Source of the DNA: Myxococcales bacterium
GTDB lineage: Bacteria; Myxococcota_A; Polyangia; Polyangiales; Polyangiaceae
NCBI GenBank assembly: GCA_016794345.1
Contig: JAEUKE010000043.1
Span: 1 to 64,000, forward strand
Length of the DNA stretch: 64,000 nt
Direction of reading: 5' to 3'
Below are positions 1-8,744 of this stretch, in pieces. The notes under the pieces were generated by a model. The model ran no database searches and was not told the DNA's origin. It saw nothing but the letters and a program-made list of their open reading frames with translations. The stretch's first letter is position 1. Every line of letters starts with the position of its first letter. The position numbers were made by a program, and so were the translations under genes.

Positions 1-38
1 AACCCCGAAGGGCCTGAGCCATCTCCAAATCGTACAAC

Positions 39-55
39 CCAGTTTTCAAGGACCG
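39..55 (-). promoter_or_regulatory. boxA-like antitermination element
   Basis: The minus strand reads CGGTCCTTGAAAACTGG, which resembles the boxA/leader element found ahead of 16S and 23S rRNA genes in many bacteria (TCTTTGAAAACTG type). It lies about 200 bases downstream of the promoter at 259-287. This is a similarity by eye only. Confidence 0.4.
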
Positions 56-258
56 AGCCGCGCCCAGGGGCTTCGCCCTGTTGCCCTCACAAGTTGTCCA
101 CAGGCTGTGGAGTTCTCGGGGGCTTTGGCGCGACCAGCGACTTTGCCTTTCGGCTGCGTCACCGGCATCGCTCGTGAGTCGGTCCGGCCTTTCGGCCTGG
201 CGCCGTCTCGCGGCTTCCGTTCGTCCGAGGGAGAACCCTTCGTCGAACGGGGAGGCGA

Positions 259-287
259 ACCTTATTCGTTCGCGCCTGCCTTGTCAA
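259..287 (-). promoter_or_regulatory. Strong leftward sigma-70 promoter, rRNA-type
   Basis: On the minus strand a perfect -35 hexamer TTGACA (282-287) is followed after exactly 17 bases by TAAGGT (259-264) as the -10. An AT-rich stretch just upstream (288-300, AGAATTTTTCTC on the minus strand) could act as an UP element, and the discriminator after the -10 is GC-rich, as in growth-rate-controlled promoters. There is no gene downstream before the window edge, so the target must lie to the left. Confidence 0.6.
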
Positions 288-348
288 CGAGAAAAATTCT
301 CTCTGAACCCGGCCGGCGAGAGAGAACTTACTCGAGTCGCAGATTCCG

Positions 349-1083
349 TCAAGCGCTTCGATCGCCGAACACGTCGGACATGCGTCCCCCAGCCAACAAA
401 GCCGGGCTGGAGACGTCGATCCGCTCGTCGATGAACCAGAGACGACGCGACTCGCGGAGCAAGGTGACCTCCGCTCCGCTCGCGAGGCGGATGCGAAAGC
501 CTCGCTCTCGTTTTCCGAGTCCGACGAGCGCGCCGAGCACGTCCACGTCGAGCCACGGAGAGTCGTGATTCGTTGCGCCGAGCGGGGCAACCGGACGCAG
601 GCGCAGCGGGCGAGCGCCTTTTCGGACCGTCCCGGCCTCGACCTCGACCCGATACCAGCCCGGCACGGCGCCCGCGGCCAGCCCTGCTTCGGTGAGGATG
701 CGGTACGCCGTCTCGTCGAGCGCACGCTGCGAGACGGCGTAAGTTCCGAGCGGACGAACGACAAGGAGCAAACAATAGCTCTCGTCGAGGATGCGCAGCA
801 CGTACCCCGCGCGCGCCGTGGAGAGCGAGATCTGCTGTGTGCTCGAGAGCCACGCGCACGTCCGCAGGTCCGCGAGGACGAGCTGGAACGTCGCGGCCGA
901 GACCTTCAGGTCGAACGGCTCGAGCTCCCCCGCGTAGTCCACCGTCTCCCCTTCGAAGTCGAAGATCGCCGCGCCGCGGACGAAGGGGACCGCTTCGAGC
1001 AGCTGCTCCAGGATGAGCGCAAACGGGCTCGCCGCCTGATCCCGCGTGGGGCTCCTGCGCCGCCGCGAGCTCGTCGCGGTCAT
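349..1083 (-). CDS. Roadblock/LC7-like domain protein
   Basis: The 244-residue protein starts with a basic Arg/Ser tail, then residues about 21-130 show the alternating pattern of a roadblock/LC7 domain (a VPFVRGAAIFDFEGETVDY strand region, a following helix, then GYVLRILDESYCLLLVV). Such domains usually regulate small MglA-type GTPases or act as dimerisation modules. The C-terminal 110 residues are of unknown fold. There is no signal peptide, so it is probably cytoplasmic. Its ATG overlaps the end of the upstream lipoprotein gene by 4 bp, and it is the last gene of a leftward run that begins with pepA. The domain call is from pattern only; no GTPase gene is nearby. Confidence 0.5.
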   Translation of the reverse strand: MTATSSRRRRSPTRDQAASPFALILEQLLEAVPFVRGAAIFDFEGETVDYAGELEPFDLKVSAATFQLVLADLRTCAWLSSTQQISLSTARAGYVLRILDESYCLLLVVRPLGTYAVSQRALDETAYRILTEAGLAAGAVPGWYRVEVEAGTVRKGARPLRLRPVAPLGATNHDSPWLDVDVLGALVGLGKRERGFRIRLASGAEVTLLRESRRLWFIDERIDVSSPALLAGGRMSDVFGDRSA

Positions 1084-2063
1084 CGCTCGACCTTGATCTC
1101 GGAGAGCGACGTCTCGGCGGCTCGATCGACCTCGACCCGGTGCTCGGCGCGCAACCCCGTGAGCAGGGCGTTCGTCAGCGCGCGTGTCCGATCGCTGTAG
1201 ATCTCGTCGGCGAAGCGCGTCCGGCGGACGTCGAGGGAGAGCTGCTCCGCCGGGACCTGGAGCACGCCCACGACCACGTGGACGCCGAACCTCGTCCGAA
1301 ACGGCGGCGCAAGCTCGCCGGGCTTCAGGTTGATCGCCGCTGCGACGAAGGCCGGCTCGTACGGCTGCCTCTCGGCTTTTAGTTTCGTGACGGTGAGGTT
1401 ATCGGCGGCGAACGGAGCGGACGCTTCGGCGACGACCTTCAGCCCTTCCCCGTCGACCTCCTTGGCCAGGCGCAGCACCTCGCTCAGACCGCCGGTTGGC
1501 TCGGTGAGCACGGACTGCTCGAAGTCGTACGTCCCCTCGGCCCGCACGAGGGGCTTGGCCGCAGGCGCGACGGCGTCGACGATCCGCTTGGCGACGCGCT
1601 CCGCGCGGAGCCAAGTCTGCTCGTCGGCGGCCTCGGGCACGAGGACGACCGCGTTTCCCACGACCGCAGCGGCAGGCCGCGCGACTCGCACCCAGTATTT
1701 GTTCGTCTTCTCCTCGACCTCGGCGTCGGTCGGCGGCCCCTGGTCCTTGGCTTCCGCGAAGAGGCGCGAGAGCAGCAGCCGACCGAGCACGCGGGCCTCG
1801 GCCTTGTCCTGCTTCCAGGAGGGAGCTCGCGAGCGAGCGTCCGCGGCGAAGAGCGCGTCGGCCACGGCGAGGTCGAGCGCGGTCTGAGGCGAGACGGACT
1901 GAGCGGAGGCGATCTGCCGGACGGTCTCGACCGCGACCTCCTCCGTTCCGACCCGCGCGACGACCTCTCCGCCGAGCGCGCCGCGCGCGACCGGCGGGGG
2001 CTTCGCCTCACACGCCGACCCGAGCGCGACGGCGCCAGCGAGCACGCCGAGAAGAAGCCTCAC
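1080..2063 (-). CDS. Parvulin-type peptidyl-prolyl isomerase lipoprotein
   Basis: 327 residues. The N-terminus is a short hydrophobic signal ending in a slightly unusual lipobox, GSAC, so it is probably lipidated at Cys18 and placed in the envelope. The middle is SurA-like (charged helices about 60-130), and residues about 235-265 contain FVAAAINLKPGELAPPF and then TRFGVHVVVGV, which matches the second half of a PpiC/parvulin domain. Parvulins catalyse prolyl cis-trans isomerisation and often chaperone outer-membrane proteins. The gene overlaps the following roadblock-like gene by 4 bp and lies in the pepA run. The overall family call is fair; which paralogue it is cannot be told. Confidence 0.7.
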   Translation of the reverse strand: MRLLLGVLAGAVALGSACEAKPPPVARGALGGEVVARVGTEEVAVETVRQIASAQSVSPQTALDLAVADALFAADARSRAPSWKQDKAEARVLGRLLLSRLFAEAKDQGPPTDAEVEEKTNKYWVRVARPAAAVVGNAVVLVPEAADEQTWLRAERVAKRIVDAVAPAAKPLVRAEGTYDFEQSVLTEPTGGLSEVLRLAKEVDGEGLKVVAEASAPFAADNLTVTKLKAERQPYEPAFVAAAINLKPGELAPPFRTRFGVHVVVGVLQVPAEQLSLDVRRTRFADEIYSDRTRALTNALLTGLRAEHRVEVDRAAETSLSEIKVER

Positions 2064-2103
2064 TCGCGCCCCTCGGGGAGCGCCGCCCCCAACCGAGCGC
2101 CGC

Positions 2104-2301
2104 TCATGTCGAGCCTCCGCGGGGACGGAGGATCTCGGTCGACGCCCGCAACGCGAGCGCGCCCACGATCATCAGGTAGACGGCGCGGAAGTCCTCGTTC
2201 TGTCCGAGCGCGCTCAGCCCGAAGCCGAACGCTGCCGCAGCGACGAGCACGAGGACGATGGCGAGGATGTCGATCGCACGCGACACGAGGGGCACGAGCA
2301 T
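2104..2301 (-). CDS. Small membrane protein, 65 residues
   Basis: Two hydrophobic segments are visible (about residues 4-30 and 40-58), separated by a short polar turn with GQNEDFRA. It fits the spacing between its neighbours (48 bases after the upstream membrane protein gene and 40 before the parvulin gene) on the same strand, and codon use resembles the neighbours. I do not recognise a family. There is no clear Shine-Dalgarno sequence, so the start is uncertain. Confidence 0.45.
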   Translation of the reverse strand: MLVPLVSRAIDILAIVLVLVAAAAFGFGLSALGQNEDFRAVYLMIVGALALRASTEILRPRGGST

Positions 2302-2349
2302 AGCGCTGCCCGCCCCGCGAGACGATCCGTTCTCGCTCCGCCTCTGCGC

Positions 2350-3219
2350 TCAGCGCCGCAGAACCAGGAGGGCCGCCCCCAGGAGCGCGACGACGAGCAG
2401 CGCGAGGATCGCCCGGAGCGCTTCCCGTGGGAGCGACGCCGAGCTGGAGCGCCTGCCCTTGCCGCGGGAGATGGCGACCTGCGCGGAGACGCTGACGACC
2501 GCGACTGACAGGCCGATGCTTGCGGCCTGCGCGAGCAGCGCCCGGGACGAGTCCCGAACGGACCAGCCGACCACGAGCAGGGCGAGCCCGGCGAGGACGC
2601 CGAGCCCGGCGATCGGGACCGCGCCTGGCGGCAAGGTGCTCCGGGCGCGGAGGACGCCGCCAACATCGTCTTGCGGGGCCTCGGTTCGGAATCGCCAGGG
2701 CTCGCCCCAGGAGAACGCGTAGACGCCCCAAGCGATCGCGCCGATGCCGGCGCGCACGCTGTCGAGACGGGCCGGATCGATGGCGCTCGGCGTGAGCAGC
2801 CACACGACGGTCGCGAGCGCGAGGAACACCGTGATGCCGAGCTGTCGCCCCACACGCTTCTGGGTGGGAACGAGCGCGGGACCGGCGATCCCTGCGCCGA
2901 GGCAAGCGAGCGCGAGCCCCTGCGCGGGCAACGAGCCAGCGCGGGAGAACGCGGCCGGCGCGATCGTCACCGACCAGGCGAACGTCGCGCAGAGCACGCG
3001 CTGCACGACGCCGGTCTCGGCGAGCAACGTGCCGAGCGGCCGGCGGTCACGCGGAACAGCAGAGCTGCCCGACGAGGCGCCCCCACGTCCGCGCCGAGGC
3101 TCCTCGGGACGCGGCGGACCGGCGGCGGCCCGAGCCGCCTCCAGCCCAACCGCCTCCGCCGCCCCAGAGCCCGCATCGGACACAGAGCCCGCGTCGGACA
3201 CAGAGGCCGCGTCGGACAC
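2350..3219 (-). CDS. Multi-pass membrane protein of unknown function
   Basis: 289 residues from a GTG start 8 bases after the pepA stop. The first 55 residues are low-complexity (a repeated SDAGSV motif, then Pro/Arg/Gly-rich), followed by about six hydrophobic segments (for example CATFAWSVTIAPAAF, ITVFLALATVVWLL, IAGLGVLAGLALLVVGW and the C-terminal ILALLVVALLGAALLVL). The C-terminus is RR. No enzymatic motif is seen. Tight spacing to pepA suggests co-transcription, but I cannot link the functions. Confidence 0.6.
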   Translation of the reverse strand: MSDAASVSDAGSVSDAGSGAAEAVGLEAARAAAGPPRPEEPRRGRGGASSGSSAVPRDRRPLGTLLAETGVVQRVLCATFAWSVTIAPAAFSRAGSLPAQGLALACLGAGIAGPALVPTQKRVGRQLGITVFLALATVVWLLTPSAIDPARLDSVRAGIGAIAWGVYAFSWGEPWRFRTEAPQDDVGGVLRARSTLPPGAVPIAGLGVLAGLALLVVGWSVRDSSRALLAQAASIGLSVAVVSVSAQVAISRGKGRRSSSASLPREALRAILALLVVALLGAALLVLRR

Positions 3220-3227
3220 GATGCCGC

Positions 3228-4772
3228 TCAGCCGGCTGCCGGCGCCCCGGCAGCGTAGCCCTCGATCAGCTGCAGGAAGGTCAGGACGCCGTGGCCGGTG
3301 CCGCCTTTGGAGTAGATGCCATAAGCGCGCTGCGCCATCGAAGGACCGGCGATGTCGATGTGCACCCAGGGGGTGTTGCCGACGAACTCCCGGAGGAAGA
3401 GCGCAGCGGTGATCGAGCCGCCCCAGCGATCGGCGGTGTGCTTGAGATCCGCCCAGTCGCTCTTCAGACCTTCACGAAGCTCCTCGATGAGCGGCATGTG
3501 CCACATCGACTCGCCGGCCTCGCGAGCGGCGACCTTGACCTTGTCGGCGAGCTCGTCCTGGTTGGCGTAGAAGCCGCTCGTCAGCGTGCCGAGCGCCACG
3601 ATGCAGGCGCCCGTGAGCGTGGCGTTGTCGAGCATGAGGTCGGGCTTCAGCTCGCGACCGTATGCGAGGACGTCCGCGAGGACGAGGCGCCCTTCCGCGT
3701 CGGTGTTGATGATCTCCACCGTCTTGCCGTCGAGCGAGGTGAAGATGTCCGCCGGGCGGTACGCGTCGCCGTCGGGCATGTTCTCGGCCGAGCCGATGAT
3801 GCCGTGCACCTCGACGTTGGGCTTGAGGACGCTGAGCGCGGCCATGAGCGCGACGACGTTCGCAGCGCCGCCCATGTCGCCTTTCATGTCTTCCATGCCC
3901 TGGGCCGGCTTGATGCAGAGGCCACCCGAGTCGAACGTGAGGCCCTTGCCGATGAAGACGAGCTTCTTGCGGGGCGCTCGTTTGCCGCCGGCCGCGTCGG
4001 CTTCCGGCGTGTAGACCATGTGGATGAGGCGCGGGTCGTGCGTGCTCCCCTGGCCAACGGCCAGGATGAGCTTCATGCCGCGCTTCTGCAGGGCGGGCTT
4101 GTCGAACACGGTGCACTTGAGCCCGCGCTCCTTGCACATGTCCTGGCAGTACTTCGCGAGCGACTCCGGGTAGAGCTCGTTCGGCGGCTCGTTGATGAGG
4201 TCACGCGCGAGGCAGATCGACTCGCCGACCTGGCGGCCGACGTCGACGTTGGCGCGGGCGGTCTTGTCGAGGCGAGCGGTCGTGGTGAGCGTCACCGACT
4301 CGAGGCTCGACTTCGGGAGGCGGTCCCCCGTGAGGTACTTCGTGAAGCGATAGGCGCCGAGCACGACGCCCTCCGCCGCCGCGCGCTCGCCGCCGGTCAC
4401 ACCGAACGGGATCTCCAAAGAGAGCGAGGTGGCCCGGCCGGCCTGCGCGAAACGCGCTGCCTTGGCGGCGAGCAGCCGAACCTGCGCGGTGGAGAGCGCC
4501 GAGCTGCCGAGCCCCATGAGGACCACGCGCGCCGGCTTCAGCTTGCCGTTCGTGGCAAACTCCACCATCTGGTCCTTCTTGCCGCTGAACTCCTCCCTCT
4601 TCAGCGTCTTCGGGACGATCTGGCCGAGAGCCTTGCTGAGGGTGGCGAGGACGCCCGCTTTGGGCGAAGCCCCCTCGACGATGCCGATGACGGCGATATC
4701 GGCGGCTACGTTGAGGGGATCGGTTGCTTTCAGCGTGATCTTGAGCGGCATAGGCGAGGGAGTAGCGCGCAT
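3228..4772 (-). CDS. pepA: Leucyl aminopeptidase, M17 family
   Basis: 514 residues, the normal length for PepA. This two-metal cytosolic exopeptidase removes N-terminal residues, notably Leu, from peptides. The signature NTDAEGRLVL, which carries metal ligands, lies near residue 355. The metal- and substrate-site region GKGLTFDSGGLCIKP is near residue 275, and MEDMKGDMGGAA follows. The N-terminal domain is the usual variable alpha/beta domain. A start at the internal Met encoded at 4751 (MPLKITL) is as likely as the one given; neither has a good ribosome site. It heads a leftward gene run. Confidence 0.93.
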   Translation of the reverse strand: MRATPSPMPLKITLKATDPLNVAADIAVIGIVEGASPKAGVLATLSKALGQIVPKTLKREEFSGKKDQMVEFATNGKLKPARVVLMGLGSSALSTAQVRLLAAKAARFAQAGRATSLSLEIPFGVTGGERAAAEGVVLGAYRFTKYLTGDRLPKSSLESVTLTTTARLDKTARANVDVGRQVGESICLARDLINEPPNELYPESLAKYCQDMCKERGLKCTVFDKPALQKRGMKLILAVGQGSTHDPRLIHMVYTPEADAAGGKRAPRKKLVFIGKGLTFDSGGLCIKPAQGMEDMKGDMGGAANVVALMAALSVLKPNVEVHGIIGSAENMPDGDAYRPADIFTSLDGKTVEIINTDAEGRLVLADVLAYGRELKPDLMLDNATLTGACIVALGTLTSGFYANQDELADKVKVAAREAGESMWHMPLIEELREGLKSDWADLKHTADRWGGSITAALFLREFVGNTPWVHIDIAGPSMAQRAYGIYSKGGTGHGVLTFLQLIEGYAAGAPAAG

Positions 4773-4819
4773 CTAAGCACAACCGGCGCGCGATGTGTCA
4801 GCTAAGGCGAAGGTGCATC

Positions 4820-4847
4820 GCGGCGCCGCGCGTCAACGCGGCGCCGC
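4820..4847 (-). terminator. GC-rich hairpin after the aldolase gene
   Basis: A perfect 11-bp stem (GCGGCGCCGCG / CGCGGCGCCGC) with a 6-base loop lies about 20 bases past the aldolase stop. There is no T-run, so intrinsic termination is uncertain. Confidence 0.4.
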
Positions 4848-4868
4848 CTCACACGGCAAGCCGGGGAC

Positions 4869-5792
4869 TCACGCAGACTTGAAGATGCCCACCACGTCCG
4901 TGAGGAGCTTCAGGCCTTCGGCGCGAGGACGCTGGAACGCGTTCCGACCCATGATCGAGCCGAAGCCGCCGCCCTGTGCGATCTGGCGCACGTCGTCCAA
5001 GACTGCCTCGGTCGACTTGTTCTCGCCGCCCGAGAAGATGACGACGCGTTTGCCACCAAAGGTGCACTGCACGACGTGGCGCACGCGATCGGCCAGCGTG
5101 TCGAGCTTGACCGGGTATTTCTCGTAGACCTTCTTCGACTCTTCCATCTCGATGTGCGCGGTCGGCGGCTTGACCTTCACGACGTGCGCACCGAGCTGCG
5201 CCGCGATGTGCGAGGCGTAGGTGCAGACGTCGACGGCCGTCTCGCCCGCCTTGGAGAGGCCCGCGCCGCGCGGGTAGCTCCAGGTGATGACGACGAGGCC
5301 CTTTCGCTTCGCCTCGGCCGTCAGCTCCTTGAGGTCCTCGTACATGCGGTTGCGCTCGCCCGAGCCAGGGTAGATGGTGTAGCCGATGCCGACGCAGCCG
5401 AGGCGCAGCGCGTCCTCCACCGTGCCGGTGAGGGCGGAGCGGGGCTGATCGACCTTCGCGAGCGTGTCGCTGTTGTTGAGCTTGAGAATGAGCGGGATCT
5501 GCCCGGCGAACTTCCCTGCGGAGGCCTCGAGCTGGCCGAGCGGCGCGGCGTAGGCGTTGCAGCCGGAGTCGATGGCCAACTGGATGTGGTAGTCGGGGTC
5601 GTTGCCGTCCGGGTTGGGGCCGAACGAGCGGAGAGGACCGTGCTCGAATCCCTGGTCGACCGGCAAAATGACCATCTTGCCAGTGCCGGCGAGGCCTCCG
5701 GTCATCAGCAATCGGTAGAGGTTCGCCAGCGTCCCGGGGTTGTCGGACGGGTACCAGGACAGGATCTGCTTCACGCGATCGGTAACGGGCAT
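4869..5792 (-). CDS. fbaB: Class I fructose-bisphosphate aldolase, DhnA/FbaB type
   Basis: 307 residues from the ATG at 5792, which has a GGAG ribosome site 8 bases upstream; longer in-frame extensions have no support. The enzyme interconverts fructose 1,6-bisphosphate with dihydroxyacetone phosphate and glyceraldehyde 3-phosphate through a Schiff-base lysine, without metal. Visible landmarks are MVILPVDQGFEHGP, LKLNNSD, GCVGIGYTIYPGS, the VVKVKPPTA segment with the likely active-site lysine, and FSGGENKS with IMGRNAFQR for phosphate binding. It is divergent from fbp across 160 bp, so the glycolytic and gluconeogenic partner enzymes may share control. fbaB is the E. coli name for this family. 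Confidence 0.88.
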   Translation of the reverse strand: MPVTDRVKQILSWYPSDNPGTLANLYRLLMTGGLAGTGKMVILPVDQGFEHGPLRSFGPNPDGNDPDYHIQLAIDSGCNAYAAPLGQLEASAGKFAGQIPLILKLNNSDTLAKVDQPRSALTGTVEDALRLGCVGIGYTIYPGSGERNRMYEDLKELTAEAKRKGLVVITWSYPRGAGLSKAGETAVDVCTYASHIAAQLGAHVVKVKPPTAHIEMEESKKVYEKYPVKLDTLADRVRHVVQCTFGGKRVVIFSGGENKSTEAVLDDVRQIAQGGGFGSIMGRNAFQRPRAEGLKLLTDVVGIFKSA

Positions 5793-5952
5793 GGCCTTAT
5801 CTCCGCTTGGGGAAGGGACGCCGGAGCCTAGGCACCACGGGCCCCGGCCGCAATGCTGTCCAAACGGAGGAGTGGGGCAAGGCGGCGCCATGCGTCGGGT
5901 CGCCACACCCTCTCGACTCACGGCGCCCGCGCCGCCGTGGTAGGTCCTGGTC

Positions 5953-6972
5953 ATGATTAGCGACGGCGTTCGCACGGGCATGACGCTCGAGACGTTCATC
6001 ATGGAGGGGATGCTCGGCTCGCCTGCCGCGACCGGCGTCTTCACCTCGCTCCTGAACCAGATCGGCTACGCGGCGAAGCTGGTCACGAGCAAGGTGCGCC
6101 GCGCCGGCCTGGCGAACGTCCTCGGGGCGACCGAGCAGGTGAACGTGCAGGGCGAGCGCGTCATGAAGCTCGACGAGGAGGCCAACGACACGCTCCTCGG
6201 AACGCTCCGTCGCCGCGGGCACTGCGCCGCGGTGGCGAGCGAGGAGCTCGAGCACATCGAGCACTTCACCGACGACGCGCGCGCCCGCTATGTCGTGCTC
6301 TTCGACCCGCTCGACGGCTCGTCCAACATCGACGTCAACATCTCCATCGGCACCATCTTCGGGGTGCTGCGGCGCGACGAGGACAGCCTCCAGGTCGGCG
6401 AGAAGGACTTCCTGAAGCCGGGCAAGGAGCTCGCTGCGGCCGGCTACGTCATCTACGGATCGTCCACGATGCTCGTGCTCTCGACCGGCCGCGAGAAAGG
6501 CGTGCACGGCTTCACGTACGACCCGACGGTCGGCGAGTTCTTGCTGAGCCACGAGAACATTCGCATCCCCGAGAAGGGCTCGACCTACTCGATCAACGAA
6601 GGCAACTTCGGGCGCTGGACGGACGGCGTGAAGAGGTGGAACGCGCACCTGAAGGCCGAGGACAAGGCGGACGGGAGACCCTACGGCATGCGCTACGTCG
6701 GGACGCTCGTCGCCGACGCCCACCGCACGCTCCTGCGCGGCGGCGTCTTCGCCTACCCCGCCGACACCAAGAGCCCCGAGGGTAAGCTCCGCCTCCTCTA
6801 CGAAGCCAACCCGTTTGCGTTCCTGTTCGAGGCCGCCGGCGGGAGCGCGACGGACGGGCAGCGCCGCATCCTCGACGTCGTGCCGACCAAGCTGCACCAG
6901 CGCACCGGCTTGGTGCTCGGCTCGAAGCGCGACGTCGAGCTGTTCGAGGAGTTCGCGCAAGGCAAGCGATGA
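5953..6972 (+). CDS. fbp: Fructose-1,6-bisphosphatase, class 1
   Basis: 339 residues, full length. It hydrolyses fructose 1,6-bisphosphate to fructose 6-phosphate in gluconeogenesis or the pentose cycle. Metal-site residues are visible in ASEEL (Glu97-Glu98) and FDPLDGSSNIDVN (Asp118 and Asp121). GYVIYGSSTMLVLSTG, KGSTYSINEGN, RYVGTLVADAHR and LRLLYEANPFAFLFEAAGG follow in the order typical of the family. The next gene overlaps it by 4 bp. The divergent neighbour is the aldolase that acts on the same substrate. Confidence 0.95.
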   Translation: MISDGVRTGMTLETFIMEGMLGSPAATGVFTSLLNQIGYAAKLVTSKVRRAGLANVLGATEQVNVQGERVMKLDEEANDTLLGTLRRRGHCAAVASEELEHIEHFTDDARARYVVLFDPLDGSSNIDVNISIGTIFGVLRRDEDSLQVGEKDFLKPGKELAAAGYVIYGSSTMLVLSTGREKGVHGFTYDPTVGEFLLSHENIRIPEKGSTYSINEGNFGRWTDGVKRWNAHLKAEDKADGRPYGMRYVGTLVADAHRTLLRGGVFAYPADTKSPEGKLRLLYEANPFAFLFEAAGGSATDGQRRILDVVPTKLHQRTGLVLGSKRDVELFEEFAQGKR

Positions 6973-7448
6973 TCGCGCGAAGCCTGACGCCGCTCGTCCT
7001 GATCGCCGCGATCGGCTCGGCCAGTCCTGCGCGCGCAGACGAGCGGATCGACGAGCGATCGGAGGCTCCGCCGCTGGCGCCCCCGGGCGCGAGCAAGGGC
7101 GGCGTGCCGACGTCGTGGATCATCGTGGGGGCCGGCGTGCTCATGGTCTTCGCGGCCATCCCGCTCATCGTGCAGGCCGACATGCGCGTCCGACGCGACG
7201 ACGGGGTGTCGTTCGGTCGGCGCCAAGGCGGCTGCGACAACGCGACCGTCTGCAGCGTGCTCGCCTCGACGGACACCGACGCGGTCCCCTACTGGGTGGC
7301 GGCGGGCGTCACGGCCGGCCTCGGCATCGCGACGATCACGACCGGCGCCGTCCTGCACTGGAAGGTGCCGAGCACACGCGGCGAGCCGACGATCGGGCTC
7401 GAGCCGCGACCGGGCGGGGCCGTGGCCGGGCTCCGCATGAGGTACTGA
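6969..7448 (+). CDS. Exported small membrane protein, unknown
   Basis: 159 residues. A signal peptide ends around ARADE (residue 24), a hydrophobic segment follows (SWIIVGAGVLMVFAAIPLIV), then a loop with two Cys (GGCDNATVCS) and a second hydrophobic segment (YWVAAGVTAGLGIATITTG). The arrangement resembles the C-terminal halves of myxobacterial TPR envelope proteins such as the one at 37443-38318. It starts inside the fbp stop (ATGA overlap), so it is translationally coupled to fbp. Function unknown. Confidence 0.6.
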   Translation: MIARSLTPLVLIAAIGSASPARADERIDERSEAPPLAPPGASKGGVPTSWIIVGAGVLMVFAAIPLIVQADMRVRRDDGVSFGRRQGGCDNATVCSVLASTDTDAVPYWVAAGVTAGLGIATITTGAVLHWKVPSTRGEPTIGLEPRPGGAVAGLRMRY

Positions 7449-7492
7449 CCCGGCCGGCGCAAGGCGCGCTACCCTCGCCGGCGGAGGCGACG

Positions 7493-8725
7493 ATGATCGA
7501 GTGGAACGACACGCACCGAACCATCCGCGACATGGTGCGGAAGTTCGTCGAAGCCGAGGTCAAGCCGAACCTGCGGGAGCTCGAGCACGGGGACATGCCT
7601 CCGTACGACGTGCTCCGGAAGATGTTCGCGACGTTCGGCATCGCCGACATGGCCGAGATGCGCGCGTCGAAGGCCGCGCACCGCGCGAGGAAACGCGAGG
7701 AGGCGCGCACGAAAGGCGAAGAGCTGCCGCGTGAGGACTCGAAGGAGTCGGCGGAGCAGGTCGCCATGCAGATGATCCCGGTCATCGAGCTCTCGCGTTA
7801 TTGCCCGGGTATGGTGACGGCCCTCGGCGTGAGCGTCGGGCTGACGGCGAGCACGATCATGAGCCGCGGCACGCCGCGCCAGATCGAGCGCTGGGCGCGC
7901 GACCTCTTGAGCCTGCAGAAGATCGGCGCGTGGGCGATCACCGAGCCTGGCTCGGGGTCGGACGCGTTCGGCTCGATGAAGTCCACCGCGGTGCGCAAGG
8001 ACGGCGGGTACGTGCTGCGGGGAAGCAAGACGTTCATCACGAACGGGCCCTACGCCGACACCATCGTCTTCATCTGCAAGCTCGACGAAGGCAACGACCC
8101 GAAGGACCGCAAGATCCTCAGCTTCGTGCTCGAGAAGGGAGAGAAGGGCCTCGAGCAGTCGAAGCCGCTCAAGAAGATGGGCCTGCACTCGTCACCGACG
8201 GGCGAGCTCTTCCTCGACGACGTCTTCGTCCCGGCGGACCGGCTGCTCGGCGAGACCGAAGAGATCAGCTACCGCACCGGCGCGAAGGACACGTTCACCG
8301 CCGAGCGGACGGGCGTGGTCGCGATGGCGCTCGGCATCATCCAGCAGTGCCTGGACCTGTGTGTGGAGTACGCCAAGACCCGCGTGCAGTTCGGCCGGCC
8401 CATCGGCGACTTCCAGCTCATCCAGCTGAAGCTCGCGAAGATGGAGGTCGCGCGCATGAACGTGCAGAACCTGGTGTTCCGCATCATCGAGAGCGCCGGG
8501 GCCGGCTACAAGATCCCGCTCGCCGAGGCGAGCGCGTGCAAGCTCTACTGCGCGCAAGCCGCGACCGAGGTGGCCCTCGAGGCCGTGCAGCTCTTCGGCG
8601 GCAACGGCTACATGGCTGAGTTCCAGGTCGAGCAGCTCGCGCGCGACGCGAAGGTGCTGCAGATCTACGGCGGCACCGACGAGATCCAGATCTCGCAGAT
8701 CGCGCGCTCGCTGCTCTCGGGCTGA
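7493..8725 (+). CDS. Acyl-CoA dehydrogenase, helix-G glutamate type
   Basis: 410 residues; the ATG has a GGAGG site 5 bases upstream. This FAD enzyme oxidises an acyl-CoA to the 2-enoyl-CoA and passes electrons to electron-transfer flavoprotein. [28 protein letters not shown] and [16 protein letters not shown] are standard landmarks. At the usual catalytic position the motif is IYGGTDEIQ, so Gly393 replaces Glu. A glutamate is present instead at Glu271 in FTAERTG, as in isovaleryl-CoA and long-chain acyl-CoA dehydrogenases. Residues 57-90 are a highly charged Lys/Arg/Glu insertion. Substrate cannot be told; a branched- or long-chain CoA is suggested by the catalytic layout. Confidence 0.88.
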   Translation: MIEWNDTHRTIRDMVRKFVEAEVKPNLRELEHGDMPPYDVLRKMFATFGIADMAEMRASKAAHRARKREEARTKGEELPREDSKESAEQVAMQMIPVIELSRYCPGMVTALGVSVGLTASTIMSRGTPRQIERWARDLLSLQKIGAWAITEPGSGSDAFGSMKSTAVRKDGGYVLRGSKTFITNGPYADTIVFICKLDEGNDPKDRKILSFVLEKGEKGLEQSKPLKKMGLHSSPTGELFLDDVFVPADRLLGETEEISYRTGAKDTFTAERTGVVAMALGIIQQCLDLCVEYAKTRVQFGRPIGDFQLIQLKLAKMEVARMNVQNLVFRIIESAGAGYKIPLAEASACKLYCAQAATEVALEAVQLFGGNGYMAEFQVEQLARDAKVLQIYGGTDEIQISQIARSLLSG

Positions 8726-8744
8726 GCGCCGCGCGGGGCGACGC

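Larger units (their letters stand above)
1..348. other. Intergenic left edge, probable rRNA operon leader
   Basis: No convincing coding region is seen here. Read on the minus strand it carries a strong sigma-70 type promoter (259-287), then a GC-rich stretch, a small palindrome (arms TCCACAG/CTGTGGA at 97-103 and 105-111) and a boxA-like element near the edge (39-55). That order is what one expects of the leader of a stable RNA operon transcribed leftward out of the window. The rRNA genes themselves are not in view, so this is inference. Confidence 0.5.

Noticed and set aside
94..111. DnaA box or origin at the left edge (TTGTCCACA)
   Set aside because: A single imperfect match next to a small palindrome; no cluster of boxes and no dnaA or dnaN gene.
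4869..6044. Longer aldolase start at 6044
   Set aside because: The 84 extra residues have poor composition, overlap the fbp start region and lack a ribosome site; 5792 has GGAG at the right distance.
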